NCBI GenBank assembly: GCA_001695595.3 | Contig: MBPM02000012.1 | Coordinates: forward strand, 806,001 to 870,000 | Reading direction: 5' to 3' | Source of the DNA: Plasmopara viticola | Lineage: Eukaryota; Oomycota; Peronosporomycetes; Peronosporales; Peronosporaceae | Length of the DNA stretch: 64,000 bases | Shown here: piece after piece, positions 47,772 through 58,591 of the stretch | How positions within the stretch are numbered: position 1 is the stretch's first letter | How the letters are laid out: every line of letters starts with the position of its first letter | Program-made: the position numbers and the translations under genes | Notes under the pieces: generated by a model | The model's database searches: none | The model's input: the letters and a program-made list of their open reading frames with translations, nothing else | Told to the model about the DNA's origin: nothing

Positions 47772-50700
47772 TTACATAGGCTTCTCCATAAATTCCTCGT
47801 AGCTCTGACCAAACAAGCGTTGCACGTCACGCTCAATGTCGCTCTTGGACACTTTCCATCCCGTCGCAAAGAGCTTTTCATACATGTCGACCAATACGCT
47901 TCCAATGACCTCACGCGAGTGACTCCACTTGTAAATGAGCTGGTCCAGCACCCGTGCGTCCGAGTGTTGGCTCGTAAACGCAGTGCCTAGAATCTCAATG
48001 CGCATGCGCGTCAGCTCTTCAATGATGGACGGATTGTTGCAGTACCACCAGCACCCATAGAGATGCAAGTTGCGAAACTTGTTGGCTGTTACTGTCACCT
48101 CGTGCTGATTGACGCGTGATAGAAAGGTGGCTAGGAACTTGACTCGTGGAAAGTTGTTGCATAATTTAATCAAAATATCGACGTTGCTAGGCTTGACACC
48201 GTCACCAGCCACACCGTAGCGAGCATTGATCGGACGCACACTATCAAACTTGAGTGCAATCGGCAGCTTCGTTTCTTCAGCCAAAGGCAGTAAAACCTGC
48301 AGCAGTAATTCTGCACCATCTGGTAATGCGCCAGTGGCAGATTTGGGTGCACTTTCATCCGTATACTTGAAAGAAATGGGTACACTTGCCATAAAATACT
48401 CTGGTTGCATAATCTCAATCCATTTCTCCAGTAAAGTGCGCACTCCCGCCAATGTACGAGGCAACGTGAACACTTCCAACGTCGGACCAATGGACGTCCA
48501 GTCACCCAACAAGATTTGGTCCACGCGCAACGCTGAGCGAAAGTACTTTCGTGACCAGAGAGGCGCGTGTGGCGTGTTTGTGGCGGGGTCACCAAGCCAG
48601 TGACGCGCCTCTTGTGGCTCGAACGGAATGTTGGTCATCACTGCGTACTTGAGCCCCGCGAGACGAAAGACCGTGTCCACGTATTCCTCGGGGTCCTGCT
48701 GCTTGAACCATTCTTGTATGGCGACAATATCACGCTTTGCAACGAGATGATCTAAACCCAACAAGTGCAGAGTCGTCAAGACACCACGACAAGCTTCAGA
48801 CACGGGCGAGCGGTCAACGAACAAGTGCTGCCAGATCAGAACGGCTTGTTCTTCCTTTGGATACGAATAAAACGCTTCGACTTGCAACGTTGATGTTTGC
48901 AAGAACTCTGCCACAAGGTAATGGTACGTGAGGAGTTCATTGATACCCCACAGCATGAGGTTACCGTGGCTGGGAGGAAATAAATGCGTGTGGACATCAA
49001 TGATCTCGACGCTGGCAACCGCCGTGCGTACAAAAGTTGCAACTTCTTCCTTTGTCTTGAGATACTCACTCGTGTCGTGGTTCCGAAGTACGTCTTTTAG
49101 TGTCTCTAAAGCTGTCTGCTTGCCAGAGATAAGACGCTGGTACAGACTAGCAACGTCAGCAGCGAACGAAGCGTAGACATCGTTGGTAAGATCAAAGCCC
49201 TGGACACCGCTGAGCACACTGGCAACGGCAACACCAACACCACTCGACACTTCAGACGAAGGCTCGGTGCTAGCCGATCCGGCAATGGTATGGCTGCTAT
49301 TTTTACTAGCACTCAAGACTTTTTGACTAATCTTCCAAAGCATCTGAGCAGTGCAGCCTTTCTCCCCGTCCATAAATTCATATTTGCCCGTAGAAATGTT
49401 GGCACTCAATCCATTCGCATAGACCCACGTTTTCTCGGTCGTAGAGTAGATTGGTGTACAATCTTGGAAATTATCCATTGCACCCACAAAAATCGTAGGT
49501 CCACTGGTCTTTTCTTTTCTCGACTCGACTTGCGTTGGGGTCAGATACCGCAGAATCACAGCTGTTGCAAAGGCCATGAACACGCTGGGATGGTCGCATC
49601 CGTCCCGAGTCACGTTGGCCGCCACACTACTGAACAGCCTCACACCATACTTGAACATGGCATTTTGACCGACCCAAAAGGGATCAAGTCCAAAGTGTCG
49701 ATGCTCCACACGGCCCATCCACTCATCGTACGCCTGCTGCGCCTCCTCGTGGTTGACGCCACGAAGCACGAGGGATGGTGCAATGTCTTTGGCAAACAAT
49801 AAATCGAGAAATTGACGAATGATGGGGTACTTTAACACGTCGCACGTCGTCTTTGCTCGCGTTAGAGCCAACAAGTATACCATGGCCGTATGCACTGCGT
49901 TAGCGATGCTCAATTTTAGCAAATGGTCTTGCTTCAACTTGCCTGCGGACGTGCGAATGTGCACGCCTGGTAAAGAATTGAGCACGTGGGCATCCAACAC
50001 ACCTGCAAGATCCTCAATCACCAAGGTCTTGATAGGCCAAGGCTCTGTCAATGGGACAAGTGAATCCCCCGCTCGATGCGACGTTAATCGATCGACCATG
50101 GTGTTGTGAAAGTGCACCTTGGACGCCACATAGTCCCGAAACGGAGCGAGACTATCGTGGGGCTGCCCTTTCCACTTGGTTTCCAGCACCAACTTCTTGA
50201 TAGTATCTCCATTGGTGGGCACGTTGTCCGTATTAATGACTGAAATGGTATTGTCTGCAAATTATCGTAACAAAGTCAAACATAAGTGAATGGCTACTCT
50301 TTCCTCATTCAAGTGAGGCTCAAATCGACGTACTGCGTCGCTCTCGAAAGCAGTTGGAAAGCAGCTCTGTGAGATCCACAATAGCTTGACTTCCCGTCAC
50401 CACGCCACTCTCCGTGACGCCAAAGCCAATAAACTTCAGGTTTGGCAACTTGGCGGGCAATTGCATAAAAGCCACGCGACCTTTACCATCTCCTAAAGAC
50501 CCAACGGCCTCTACCTCGACGACTTCAGTCTGTACGCTACCATCCTTTTGGATCGTATCCACTTCGTACTTTCCTTCCGCTTTGGCGCACATTGAGGCAA
50601 ATTGAAGGCCTCGCGTCTGGGCCAGCACCACACCACTGCCGGCTGCACGGAGTGTTGGCACGAGCACGCAACGCTGCGACTCGTGACAGATGCAGTAAGG

Positions 50701-50819
50701 AACATATTTGACAAGAGATGATTTACAGTATGATGACGCACCAGGAAGCGACCAGTGCCGATGCAGATGGCGTCGGTCTTGTCCGAAAAAGCGGCTTGTC
50801 CTCGCAACGGTGTGAACAT
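47772..50819 (-). CDS. Bifunctional UxaB-like dehydrogenase/UxaC-like uronate isomerase, copy 2
   Basis: Three exons on the minus strand (50,819-50,742; 50,673-50,334; 50,254-47,772) with GT-AG introns of 68 and 79 nt give 966 residues. The dehydrogenase half (about 1-470) shows CIGTGRFLR at the nucleotide-binding start, TDNVPTNGD, VHFHNTMVDRLT and TEPWPIKTLVIED. It has an intact K253-x4-N258-x2-H261, the catalytic triad of the mannitol dehydrogenase family. The isomerase half carries H561-T-H563 in IIDVHTHLFPP. This copy therefore looks competent for both steps: isomerising D-galacturonate or D-glucuronate and reducing the product to the aldonate. Its second exon runs through the site where copy 1 has an intron. 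The two genes are inverted with 12.8 kb between their stop codons (34,944-47,771). Confidence 0.87.
47787..49253 (-). repeat. Arm 2 of 1,467-bp inverted repeat (gene-conversion tract)
   Basis: Inverted counterpart of 33,462-34,928, equal in length. On the dehydrogenase side the homology break falls exactly at the linker between the two enzyme halves; on the other side it falls four codons before the stop. Confidence 0.9.
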
Positions 50820-53800
50820 CTTTAATGGAAAAGTAGGATCTATACAAGTTTACCGAGTAAAAGTGTAGTATTTAACTCTAAAAGTAAGAGACAATAGCAA
50901 AGTAAATGACTTGTTTGTATGGAGGGAGATGGAACAATAAGCCGAAAGCGCAGAGTAACCACATGCTAGCGAAAAACGCAACCTTGGTCGTGACCAGTTT
51001 TGTTGCATATGACACTAAGTGAGATTAGTTCTTTAGTAGTCCGCCTTGGTGTCATGATGTGAATGATTCGAATCAGTTTGATACTTGGGTAAAGAAGAAA
51101 GATAGTGCACCCAATCTATCGGATCAGCGAGGTCCTCGCTGGTTCTACCATTTGCCGATGTGAATTAAAACTTAGCGCGTTTAATGTCCGTAGCCAATAT
51201 AACATTGTAGTTGCACACACGGTCGAAATGCAATTGCCAACTTTAGACGTAGTCATAGTCACTATGCTAACATGCTACTTCTCATTATTTCGTGTCACTG
51301 TTCCTTATCACATTAGGCCGAAGTGCGCCCAACATAGCGGCATCGATTGGTGACCACCCTGACATTTGCTTTGTATGGTTGAATGTCTGCGAGCTTGCGG
51401 ATGTGCATGCGCTCTACTATGGTTGCCACAGAAGAATGAGCCTCCTCATTGTTGTGAGAGTTTGCTGCGATACCGCCAAAGTACTTGAACAATCAGAAAC
51501 ATTACGAATGTAGCTCATATGATAAAGCGCTCGATTAGCATGCGAAAGGTACATGGATCGATATCCTGTTTCTCCAGGCGTGTGTAGTATAGTAGTCAGT
51601 TCCTCACTTTGACATACTGTACGCCAACATGTAAGGAGGAAGATGTTCTTCTTACATGTTGGCGTAAAGTGTGTCGAGGTCTTCTCGTAATGGCTAAATA
51701 GCTTTGAAGACTAATTAGCGCCGGCGACACTCCTTAGATGTTGCAATTGTAGCGGCAATACCATCACAAAGACACTTCAGATGCATCACGTCAATCAAGG
51801 ATTTTAATGATGTAAGCCAGATAGCATCTTTACAAGATTCACATTTTACCAAACTTGCTTAGGTTCGTTGTTGATGCATCTGTGTAGTTTGTGTTGACGA
51901 AGTCGCACAGAATTATATCGACTTGTTAAAGCATCTCCAGCGGTTAAATAGTGACACCTTACGTGTCAAAAGCACTACTACGACCATACTTTACAGTGTT
52001 AGTGCTCTATCTCGTGACATTCTTTCTTAGAAGGTCCAAGGAGCGATCCGAACTTGTAACTACTTCAAACCTTCGTTGTACTGCTGTTTCAAGTGTGACT
52101 ACCGCACCATGAAGAATTACGAGGGGGCATTTCAATGTATCGGAACTCGGACTCTCAACTATTGTCTTGGTTCTGCAGGTTTAGGCTTCGCACAAACCAT
52201 TGGCACTCGCATATTCTTAGGCTAAATCGATAAGCCTCTCAGCATCGTCCAAATTGTATATACTAGTCATACTTATTTCCATTAATGGTAATATTGATAT
52301 CTCGTCTGCAAACTCTAGTTATAAACGTACAGTTTTGCACCTTGAGCAGACACGACTTTTGCAAACTAACGAGCTCGTAGGAAATTTATTATTACCTCGA
52401 TGAAATCCACAAAAATAACAAGCTGCAGATCGCTTGTAGGGTAAATCAAGTAATTTGCGTCGTCAAAAAATTATTGCGCACTGTGTAAGCTTATATGCCA
52501 AGGCGTTGAAGCTGCATGCTTCCACTCGTACAGCTTGCATGAGACAACGCCGTTCATACCTTTACAGGCTACAAATGTTTTACGAGAATAATGATTCTAA
52601 TTCTTAATCCAATAGCGCCGCCACATTTGCTTCTCGGCTAAGAATGGCCGAGAGCCTTGCTAGTGCGTAATATTGTCTTAGACTTGCCGTGAAAGAGACT
52701 TAGTGTCGTTAGATACGTACGAGAAAAATGGATAAGATCTAGAATATCAAAAGGAATATTTTGACCGAACACCTGCGCCAAGTGTAAGTGATTTTGCACA
52801 TTTTTGGGCTCTGGTGAGCAGAGCGCTTTGCTGGATGTCAAATTTAACATTTGAAACTTTAATGCGCATTTGTGTCAGCACAAATACAGCACGCAGCAAC
52901 CGTCGGTCCAGTGAAGGAGGTGACAGGAAGACCTGGCGAAAAGCAGGCAAATAAAGCAATAGGTCAATGGATACGAAATTATTATTGAGCAACACAGTTC
53001 ACAACGATAGAGTACTCTAGTATAATCAATTTGCACTAAATGTCTGATAAGCAATACTTTTCGCATTTCCATCTCGAACAAAATTAATTGTCTGCCTGTT
53101 GAAATTTGCAGGTGCATGCGACAAAAGGTGAAAGGCAGCCACAGGACCGATGTATATCATATGACGGCAACATTGAAATGCTCCATAAATTATGCAGACG
53201 TTTAGATCGTTGATGGGAAAAATATCTTGACTTGTGAATCGAATTTGTTCATGTAGCTCTAGCTGATGCGCCAGACGTAAGTGTAGCTACACAACCGCAA
53301 GAACAGAGCACACGAGTGGTCAGACATTAAAGCACTAAACAAATAGTAAAGCGAGTTGTAATGATATGCGAGAGTTGCAGCCATGACTGATAAGAAGATT
53401 TGCATGGGCTTTATTAGACAGCAGTAGCGATACGTCTTGCGTCAAAATCTTGATCCAATGGGTATTAATGGCCATGCTGCCTTTTGTGAACATCATTCGT
53501 ATTAAATTGGTCCAACATATCACAAATTTTGCCGGTAAAAGACTTTTTTTCTAAGCTGCATCAGATTTGGAACGATTGGAAACAATTTAAGAAAGCTGGG
53601 GAATGTGGTTCAAGTACTTGTAAGCTTTCGTAATTACGACATGTGAAGGGGAATCATACTCAGTGTGTCAGTTCATGTGATGTTTGAACATCAATAAGAG
53701 GTGCTCAGTAGAAAATGACCATAAAAGATAGCAATTATAGGATATGTACAAGCCTTGGTATAATGACTATAACTATTCCTTGGAAGACTAAGTACTGAAT

Positions 53801-54019
53801 TCCGCCGCACAGAGAGTACCACACCCAAAAAAACATTTATCCAAGCAAGTCAAGATAGAGGAAAAGATCAACAACAGAAAGCAGATTTATACTTAAGTTT
53901 TGGTGCCTGTATATGTTCTTATGCTTCAAAAGCTTTGGTTTATATAGCACATCGTATATGCAAAATAAAAACACTTGATAAGACGTACAATTTTTGAGTG
54001 TTATCTATTGTTTGGGATC
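50820..54019. other. Intergenic region upstream of copy 2 and of the HMBS gene
   Basis: No gene is supportable. It must contain the promoters of copy 2 (left end) and of HMBS (right end, an AT-rich stretch with several A/T runs). A strong inverted repeat lies at 51,609-51,677. Other open frames are under 85 codons and overlapping. Confidence 0.45.
51609..51677. repeat. Long hairpin-forming inverted repeat
   Basis: Perfect 16-bp arms tacgccaacatgtaag (51,620-51,635) and cttacatgttggcgta (51,651-51,666) flank a 15-nt loop. With one mismatch and a few G-T pairs the stem extends outward to about 27 bp (51,609-51,677). No coding frame accounts for it. A small RNA precursor, a MITE remnant or paired transposon ends are all possible. 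Confidence 0.7.
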
Positions 54020-55287
54020 ATGACCTCGCCCACGGCCGCCAAGCGCACCATCTATGTGTCGTCGCGCAAGAGCCAACTTGCCATGGCCCAGACCAACACC
54101 GTCATCGCCATGCTCAATGAGCGCTTTCCAGGCCTGCACTTTGTTGTGGGGCAAGAGGACACGATAGGTGACCAAGTGCTCGATCGCCACTTGAGTGACT
54201 TGGGCACCTCCACAGCTTCGGGTCTTTTCACCAAGAGTTTAGAAGAGGCGTTGTTAGCCAAAACTGCTAGTTTTGCCGTCCACTCACTTAAAGATATGCC
54301 GACGACGCTGCCAAACGGACTCTTGCTGGCCGCTATCACCAAGCGGGAGAGTCCTGAAGACGCTGCGATTATCCACCCAAAGCACAAAGCCAAGGGAATG
54401 AAATTGCTCAAGGAATTACCTGACGGCAGCGTGATTGGTACGAGCTCATTACGACGCGAAGCCCTTCTACGAAGTCAATTTCCTACCTTTGAGATCAAGA
54501 CGCTGCGAGGAAATATCCAGACGAGATTGGCTAAGCTGGATGAGCACGACGACTATGACGCCATTATTGTAGCAGCCTGTGGATTCCGTCGTGGAAATCT
54601 TGGACACAGAATTGACGAGATCCTGCCCATGGAATCGTTTGGGTACGGTGTGGGTCAAGGGAGCATTGGTGTTGAATGTCGTGCAGACGATGAGGAGGTG
54701 AGAGATGGAGACATTGAGATGATTGGTAGTGCTACTGAACGGCGTTGTGTATGTGTAGACGATAAAGATGCTCAAGTCCATTTCGGATGAAAAGTCAGAG
54801 CAATTGTGCATGGCGGAGCGAAGTTTGCTGTATCACCTGGAAGGCGGATGTCAGGTCTGCCTATGAAATGACAAAAAAAAGTGGTGCAAAGTGCTTTTTT
54901 TACATACGTGTGCCTTTTAGATTGCTATGGGCGTGAGTGCAACGCTGGAGGAAGAGACACTTACGCTGAACTCTACACTGTTATCACGCGATGGGAAGGA
55001 AAGCGTCTACGGTACGTTTAGTATTTGCTTTTTGGTTTGCTGAGTGGCAAGTTGATTGAGTTTCTGGTTGTGCTGCTGCAGAAACGATTTCAGGTCCACG
55101 TTTACAATGTGAAGAGCTTGGCAAAGAGCTTGCTGAGCGTTTTTGGAGCAATGAACTTGCCCGGAAGTTGCTGGGCAAAACGCACCAAAAGCGTGCACTG
55201 ACATACGGCGATGCTGAAGCCCCCGGTGACGCTGCGGCCGCCGCCGCCTCGACAGTCCCTTCCAAGAAAGCTAAAACCTCCAAGTAG
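54020..55287 (+). CDS. HMBS: Hydroxymethylbilane synthase (porphobilinogen deaminase)
   Basis: Four exons (54,020-54,697; 54,759-54,854; 54,921-55,011; 55,082-55,287) with GT-AG introns of 61, 66 and 70 nt encode 356 residues. The enzyme condenses four porphobilinogens into hydroxymethylbilane, the third step of haem synthesis from 5-aminolevulinate. Landmarks: VSSRKSQLAMAQT near the N-terminus, catalytic Asp92 in AVHSLKDMPT, TLRGNIQTRL, and LEGGCQ with Cys257, which anchors the dipyrromethane cofactor. Without splicing, the frame stops early at 54,790; the introns restore the conserved second half, so they are well supported. No transit peptide is apparent. The C-terminus ends in an alanine/lysine-rich tail not typical of the family. 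It lies 262 bp upstream of UTP21 on the same strand. Confidence 0.93.
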
Positions 55288-55549
55288 TCATAGACGTTTA
55301 CCATAGACGATAGAAATTCATGCTCCAAAATTGATGTCGTATAACTCTTTTTCAGTTTTTGTGATTTAGTCCCGACTAAATTTATTTTGTAGACTCCTTA
55401 ACGTGGTTTCCAGTCATTTCAGAGCTCGTACTGCGGCTCGTTCGACGCCAATCAGCAGGTGCTTCTAGGGCGCAAAGCATACGCTATCGAATACTCCAAG
55501 CTGCACGCTCTATCAGTCAACGACTCTTTTAGAATCTGCTAGGACCGCC

Positions 55550-58500
55550 ATGTCCACGGACCAATTCACACGTGCTCAAAACAGCCGAGTACTGCAGGCC
55601 TTCCGTGCGATTGGCGTCGTAGTCGATGATGTACCGATTGTTTGGTACGGTATGGGCAAAGCCAGCTTTGCCACCGCATCGCTCGGCAAGTCCTTTGTCG
55701 TTTACAATTGCGACAAACTCACGCCCGTGCTCGTGTCGCCTCAGTTGCCCAAGCGCATCGTAGCGCTGGGTGTGCAGTCCAAGAAACACCTCACATTTAC
55801 AGCGTGTGGCCGCCAGATTATTGTGTGGAGGCGCGTGCAGTGCATCAAGACGCTGGTGGGCCACAAGGGAACGATTAAACAGATTTTGACCGTCGGCTCC
55901 GTCCTCTTTACGCTGGATGACGCACGGGACCTAAAGATCTGGGATTTAGATACGATGGAGCTTGTAGACACACTGAGCTTTCCTATCGGCTTTACACCGA
56001 CTGTCATGATGCACCCCGACACGTACTTGAACAAGATTCTCATCGGATCGGAGCAAGGCACGCTGCAATTGTGGAACGTTCGCAAACGAACGTGCGTGTA
56101 CGAGTTTAACGGATGGAAGAGTGCCATCACGTCGCTGGAACAGAGTCCAGCTGTGGATGTAGTGAGTATTGGCTTAGCGGATGGACGGCTTCTAATACAC
56201 CACTTGCACCTGGATGAGCGCGTGCTGGACTTTAGATTGGAACAGCAGAGTAGTATCACGGCCATGTCGTTCCGTACCGATGCCGGTGCTGCGACTACGC
56301 CACTTCTTGTGTCGGGATCGCGGTCTGGCGACATTGCCGTATGGAATCTGCAGACCAAGCGATTGGACTCACTGATTGCTGGTGCTCACGATGGTGCTGT
56401 GGTCTCGCTTCAGTTCTTGGCCAACGAGCCGTTGTTACTGTCTACAGGGTTGGATAATTCGATCAAAATGTGGATTTTTGACCATTTTAACGGCGGAACA
56501 GCGCGTCTTTTAAAGTCTCGCGAGGGCCATCGAGCCCCACCGACGCGGATTCGATACTATGGTAACAATACACTAGCAACCATGGCGGACGGTGCCGACG
56601 GCACGTGTTGCCAGATCTTGTCGGCTGGCCAAGACCGTGCCTTTCGTGTGTTCCACACGGCGCGTGAACAACAGAGCCGGGAGCTGTCGCAAGGCCCTCT
56701 TTTGAAGAAAGCACGCAGTTTAAACGTGCGTCAAGAGGATTTAAAGCTGCCACCGATCGTACAATTTGCAGCAATGGAGACGCGTGCTCGTGACTGGGCG
56801 AATGTATTGACGTGCCATGAAAATGAAATTGCGGCGTACGTATGGCGTTTTGAGCACCGTGCGATTGGCAAAAAAGTTTTGCGTCAATTTGATACAAGTC
56901 ACCGTGTTGCATCTGGGAGCACGGAGGATTTGCGTCGTAGGAAGACACAGGCGACAAGTGTCGCAATAAGTTCGTGTGGTAACTACGCTCTGGTTGGTAG
57001 CGTAGGCGGCTCTATCTTTCGGTACAACATGCAGTCGGGTGAAAAGCGTGGGTCGTATCCTGTGGCAGCGACACCCAAGGAAACGATCATTCGTTCGCTT
57101 GTACTGCCGGGTACGGATTTGTCGTCTTTGCATAATGACGAGGCTGACGAGACGGCTGTGCATGCTCACAACGGACCGGTTAGTGCAGTGGCTGTGGATG
57201 CGCTGAATGAGACGTTAGTGTCGGCTGGTGTTGACGGCAAGATCAAGTTTTGGGGATTTACAAAGCACGAGCTGCGATACGAGGTCGACGTTGGATCTCC
57301 GATCAGTCAGATGGAGCTCCATCGCGACAGTAACTTGCTGTGCGTGGCGTGTGATGATCAAGTTTTACGTCTGTATGACGTGACCACACACAAGCTCGTG
57401 CGTCGCTTTGCCGGCCACTCACACCGTGTGACAGACATGACGTTTAGTACCGATGCTCGGTGGCTCTTGTCGTCATCAGCTGATGCCTCGTTGCGTGTGT
57501 GGGACATCCCGACCGGCAAGTGTGTGGACTGGATGCGGTTTCAAAAGCCCGTCACGGGACTGGCCGTGTCACCGACGGGTGAATTTGTCGCAACTACTCA
57601 TGTCGCTCACGTTGGCATCTTTTTGTGGGCGAACCGAAGCTTCTATACTGAGGTATTTCTCGACTCGGAGCCCACAGAACCCATTCTTATGGATATGCCA
57701 GTGTCTCTAAACGAAGTGGATAATAGCGATCAGCTTGGTTTTGGGATCGAGCGTAAGTCTCAACCATCCGTGTCGAATGAAAAAGAGAATCGACCAGAGA
57801 GTGCTCAGGAAAAAGCCGATGAAGAGCGCTCGGAACCACTTGATGCGTCGTTGATTACGCTATCGACAGCTCCGCGTGCGTTTTGGCAGTCTCTGTTTAA
57901 TCTCGAACTTATCAAGAAGCGAAACAAACCTATCGAACCTCCGAAAGCGCCCGAACAGGCTCCATTCTTTCTTCAAACGGCACGCAAAGATGATGTACAC
58001 CCGACTTTTGTACCTGTCGGGTCTGAAAAAAAGAAGATTGAAAAGGACGAGCAAAGTGTTGATATGGATGGATGGAGTGGTGGTGATGACGCATGGGGTG
58101 ACGATGATGGCGAGGAGCCGGAAGACGACGACGTCGCTGTTTCTAGCTCTCGTATTGTCAAGACGGAAGGAATGGTGACAACTCGCTGTAAATTGGCCAC
58201 GTTGCTGACAAAGGCTGTCGGAGAGAAAGATCATACAGAGTCACGCTTTAAAGACGTCGCGGCGTACATGCAGTCGCTGTCTGCATCCGCAGTGGACGTT
58301 GAGATGAGTACGTTGTGCATGGGTGACTTTGACGAAGACGGCAAGAAAATGTTGGGTTGGTTTTTAGAGTTTCTCCATCACGAAATGAAAAGTCGTCGGG
58401 ATTTTCAGGTGCTGCAGGCGTATTTGAATCGGTTCCTTAAACTGCACGAAGATTTACTGATTGCAAATCCGACATTACTGGCTCAGGTGGATGCATTGGG

Positions 58501-58591
58501 ATTCGAACAACAACAGCAGTGGCAACACTTGCAAAAGTTGCTGCATAATAATTTGTGTCTAGTGCAATATCTTAGTAAGATTCAGGTATAA
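55550..58591 (+). CDS. UTP21: UTP21/WDR36, WD40 subunit of the SSU processome
   Basis: A single exon of 1,013 residues with a good start context (gccATGtcc). Residues about 30-690 contain many WD40 repeats making two propellers, for example HKGTIKQIL..LKIWDL, DNSIKMW, VDGKIKFWGF, and HRVTDMTFSTDARWLLSSSADASLRVWD. After a charged linker, with an unusually acidic segment near 835-865 (DDAWGDDDGEEPEDDD), comes the Utp21 domain. It begins at about residue 770 with FWQSLFNLELIKKRNKP and continues with the helical end (LLHNNLCLVQYLSKIQV). In yeast and humans the protein belongs to the UTP-B complex that binds the U3 snoRNP and 5' ETS in the nucleolus for 18S rRNA maturation. A decayed copy of its 3' end lies 3 kb downstream. 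Confidence 0.92.
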   Translation: MSTDQFTRAQNSRVLQAFRAIGVVVDDVPIVWYGMGKASFATASLGKSFVVYNCDKLTPVLVSPQLPKRIVALGVQSKKHLTFTACGRQIIVWRRVQCIKTLVGHKGTIKQILTVGSVLFTLDDARDLKIWDLDTMELVDTLSFPIGFTPTVMMHPDTYLNKILIGSEQGTLQLWNVRKRTCVYEFNGWKSAITSLEQSPAVDVVSIGLADGRLLIHHLHLDERVLDFRLEQQSSITAMSFRTDAGAATTPLLVSGSRSGDIAVWNLQTKRLDSLIAGAHDGAVVSLQFLANEPLLLSTGLDNSIKMWIFDHFNGGTARLLKSREGHRAPPTRIRYYGNNTLATMADGADGTCCQILSAGQDRAFRVFHTAREQQSRELSQGPLLKKARSLNVRQEDLKLPPIVQFAAMETRARDWANVLTCHENEIAAYVWRFEHRAIGKKVLRQFDTSHRVASGSTEDLRRRKTQATSVAISSCGNYALVGSVGGSIFRYNMQSGEKRGSYPVAATPKETIIRSLVLPGTDLSSLHNDEADETAVHAHNGPVSAVAVDALNETLVSAGVDGKIKFWGFTKHELRYEVDVGSPISQMELHRDSNLLCVACDDQVLRLYDVTTHKLVRRFAGHSHRVTDMTFSTDARWLLSSSADASLRVWDIPTGKCVDWMRFQKPVTGLAVSPTGEFVATTHVAHVGIFLWANRSFYTEVFLDSEPTEPILMDMPVSLNEVDNSDQLGFGIERKSQPSVSNEKENRPESAQEKADEERSEPLDASLITLSTAPRAFWQSLFNLELIKKRNKPIEPPKAPEQAPFFLQTARKDDVHPTFVPVGSEKKKIEKDEQSVDMDGWSGGDDAWGDDDGEEPEDDDVAVSSSRIVKTEGMVTTRCKLATLLTKAVGEKDHTESRFKDVAAYMQSLSASAVDVEMSTLCMGDFDEDGKKMLGWFLEFLHHEMKSRRDFQVLQAYLNRFLKLHEDLLIANPTLLAQVDALGFEQQQQWQHLQKLLHNNLCLVQYLSKIQV

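Noticed and set aside
54759..54790. Early stop at 54,790 suggesting that HMBS is a frameshifted pseudogene
   Set aside because: A 61-nt GT-AG intron at 54,698-54,758 restores the frame and the conserved LEGGCQ region; two more short introns complete the gene.
55741..56358. 205-codon minus-strand frame opposite UTP21
   Set aside because: Antisense by-product of the codon use of UTP21; no domain.
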